From contig JAFQKF010000016.1 in NCBI GenBank assembly GCA_017397105.1, positions 62,001-126,000 on the forward strand: a stretch of DNA of 64,000 nt, written 5' to 3'. This document shows positions 62,577 to 64,000 of this stretch, one piece after another. A program made the translations under genes and the position numbers. Position 1 is the first letter of the stretch. The number at the start of each line of letters is the position of its first letter. The notes beneath the pieces were generated by a model that was not told the origin of the DNA, did not search any database, and was given only the letters and a program-made list of their open reading frames with translations. The stretch comes from Clostridia bacterium (GTDB taxonomy: Bacteria > Bacillota > Clostridia > Oscillospirales > Acutalibacteraceae).

Positions 62577-64000
62577 TTAAACCTCCTCAATCATAACTGT
62601 TTTGATTTCCCACGGTCTGAAAGACAATTCGTTACCCGTTACTTTTTCGGTTTCGTTTCCGAGCAAATCGGTCTGAGCGGTTACACGACCGACAGATGGC
62701 GTAAACTCAATGCTTGCAGGGTTATCTGAGAAGTTGCAGAATCTTGCAAGAACAGCTGAGTTTTCAGGGTAAAGAGCGGTGAGGATTACGTCAGACCCCT
62801 TTGTATTTAGACTTGCTGCGGAGAATTCACATAAGCTGCCGTTGCCTTTTGCTGCCACTCCTGCAACAGGAGGATAGTTATAAGCCATGGAAGCCTTATG
62901 AATATCAATATCACTTACGGAAGAATTAAAAGGCATTAACGCAAATTCGTCTTCAAAAACACCGTCAAGTATGCGAGTGCCGCACATATAAAGATTCGAA
63001 TATAAAAGAGGAATACGAACCGTATTTCCGCTGATTGCACTGCCCATGCAGCCTTTATTGAAAACTGCAATTCCTTTTTCGGTGTCACGAAGTCCGATCC
63101 AGTAAATGCCCTGCATATACGTGGTGGAGTTGAAGGATTCTTCCTGAGAAACTTCGGTATCAATAAGAATTCTGTCATCAGGATACCAATATTCTTCAGG
63201 CTTGAGCAATGCACCGTTCCAATCCGAAACAGCGAACGGAAGATCTCTTACCATTCTTCTGTTTTTATCAAGGCAGAGGTTCATAACAAAACAGAGTTTA
63301 TCCTCGTGGTGATGACCGTTACGGGTAAGCGGAACGGGTCTGCCCTGAGTGATGTCGGTTCTGCCGACGTGCTCGCCGTGCATTTCAAATCGTGCTTTGC
63401 AGTCAATTCTTGCGCGCTTACCTGCGAAGCTCATTTCAAAACGGTAGGGAATGCTTCCTATCATACCTTCCTGAACTGCTTTTGCGGAATGGGCGGTAAT
63501 ATCAAAGCGCCATTTGCCTGATGATGCACATTCCTTGTCCTCAATAAACGCTGTGAAAAGTGCGCCGTCCTCATTGTCATAAATGCGCTGAGAGTCTGCA
63601 ATGCAGTCAATATAGGCAATACCTTTTTCAGTAAATTTAACCTTATATAACGGTGTTGTAAGCACGCCGTTTTCAGAGTGGTAACAGAAATCGCTCTCGG
63701 ACTCGTGAGCGGTTTTTCTGATTTCATAACGCTTTACGGTAAGTGGTGACAGACAGACATGAACACGAAGAATACTTTTTCCGTTGCAGACGGTGTTCTC
63801 GCATTCGAGCTCGGAGTCTGCATCATAAGCGCAGCATGAATAATCAACGGGAACTTCAAGCCATTCATCAATATCAAATGAATGAGGATTGACAACCAGA
63901 AGCGATTCGCCGTTGCTGCTTGCGAATTTTGCCGAAAGAGCGGAAAAGGATTCTGTTTTAACTTTATCGGAAAGTCTGAGAGATTCAGGAATAAATCTGC
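62577..64000 (-). CDS. Glycoside hydrolase family 38-like alpha-mannosidase, C-terminal part
   Basis: The frame is open from the window's right edge through 62577, so at least 474 residues are present and the N-terminus is cut off. The visible part is a beta-sandwich tail resembling GH38 alpha-mannosidases: LLVVNPHSFDIDEW near the edge, SFAGKRARIDCKARFEMHG, and the C-terminal SFRPWEIKTVMIEE typical of the family's last strands. The catalytic domain is outside the window. GTG at 63665 is an internal codon, not the start. It likely degrades mannosides; the EEP partner follows. Confidence 0.75.
   Translation of the reverse strand, partial: RFIPESLRLSDKVKTESFSALSAKFASSNGESLLVVNPHSFDIDEWLEVPVDYSCCAYDADSELECENTVCNGKSILRVHVCLSPLTVKRYEIRKTAHESESDFCYHSENGVLTTPLYKVKFTEKGIAYIDCIADSQRIYDNEDGALFTAFIEDKECASSGKWRFDITAHSAKAVQEGMIGSIPYRFEMSFAGKRARIDCKARFEMHGEHVGRTDITQGRPVPLTRNGHHHEDKLCFVMNLCLDKNRRMVRDLPFAVSDWNGALLKPEEYWYPDDRILIDTEVSQEESFNSTTYMQGIYWIGLRDTEKGIAVFNKGCMGSAISGNTVRIPLLYSNLYMCGTRILDGVFEDEFALMPFNSSVSDIDIHKASMAYNYPPVAGVAAKGNGSLCEFSAASLNTKGSDVILTALYPENSAVLARFCNFSDNPASIEFTPSVGRVTAQTDLLGNETEKVTGNELSFRPWEIKTVMIEEV

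Noticed and set aside
63663..63665. GTG at 63665 as the start of the GH38-like gene
   Set aside because: The frame stays open to base 64000 and the extra residues fit the family's beta-sandwich, so it is an internal codon.
1..64000. CRISPR arrays, prophage, insertion sequences, tRNA or rRNA genes
   Set aside because: I looked for regularly spaced repeats, transposase or phage protein motifs and cloverleaf or rRNA core sequences and saw none.

Overview
The window looks like chromosomal DNA of an anaerobic, spore-forming Firmicute, most likely class Clostridia near Oscillospiraceae/Ruminococcaceae. The evidence is strong Shine-Dalgarno sites (AGGAGG type), frequent GTG/TTG starts, pro-sigma-K, SpoIIM, RNase J, GdpP, a GntR/YtrA-type regulator, a Clostridia-style purine cluster and moderate GC content. 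There is no prophage, transposon, CRISPR array, rRNA or tRNA that I can see. The window cuts genes at both ends.

Layout. (1) 1-2275: C-terminal part of a sugar-nucleotidyltransferase/phosphohexomutase-like fusion. (2) 2323-12136: promoter, hairpin leader and a housekeeping operon: RNase J, GdpP, L9, DnaB, TilS, Hpt, FtsH. (3) 12139-15843: GntR regulator plus ABC ATPase and permease behind a palindromic operator. (4) 15.9-22 kb: single genes and pairs: S51 peptidase, membrane protein, metallophosphoesterase/thioredoxin reductase-like pair, AzlCD, a GH3-family enzyme. (5) 22-24 kb: an unknown protein, a structured RNA resembling 6S RNA, a DUF1292 protein, and a gene-poor 667-bp stretch holding a self-contained transcription unit (promoter, pseudoknot, 16-codon ORF with excellent SD, nested long-range stems, terminator). 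(6) 24-30.5 kb: esterase, glycerol-1-phosphate dehydrogenase, Eis-like acetyltransferase, SecB-like chaperone, ceramidase-like protein, pyrophosphatase. (7) 30.6-43.6 kb: a purine operon purE-purC-purF-purM-purN-purO-AICAR formyltransferase-purD-purL-guaB. (8) 43.6-57 kb: RodA, TsaE/TsaB/RpiB/Upp, SpoIIM, Xer recombinase, RadA/amidase/RuvX, class A PBP, SigK, SecG. (9) 57-64 kb: a type II topoisomerase pair, a secreted EEP-fold protein and a GH38 mannosidase C-terminus.

How they work together. The purine operon covers most of de novo IMP synthesis and the first step to GMP. Its two last IMP steps are carried by separate proteins (a stand-alone formyltransferase and an archaeal-type PurO) rather than bifunctional PurH. 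Its PurF lacks the N-terminal catalytic cysteine of the glutaminase domain. purB, purK, purA and guaA are absent from the window. The sporulation and envelope genes (SigK, SpoIIM, amidase, RodA, PBP) suggest that an endospore programme is retained.

The most promising undescribed element is the structured RNA/short-peptide unit at about 23424-23850. Next are the 6S-like RNA at about 22772-22949 and the pseudo-glutaminase PurF. All family assignments come from reading motifs; no database search was run.
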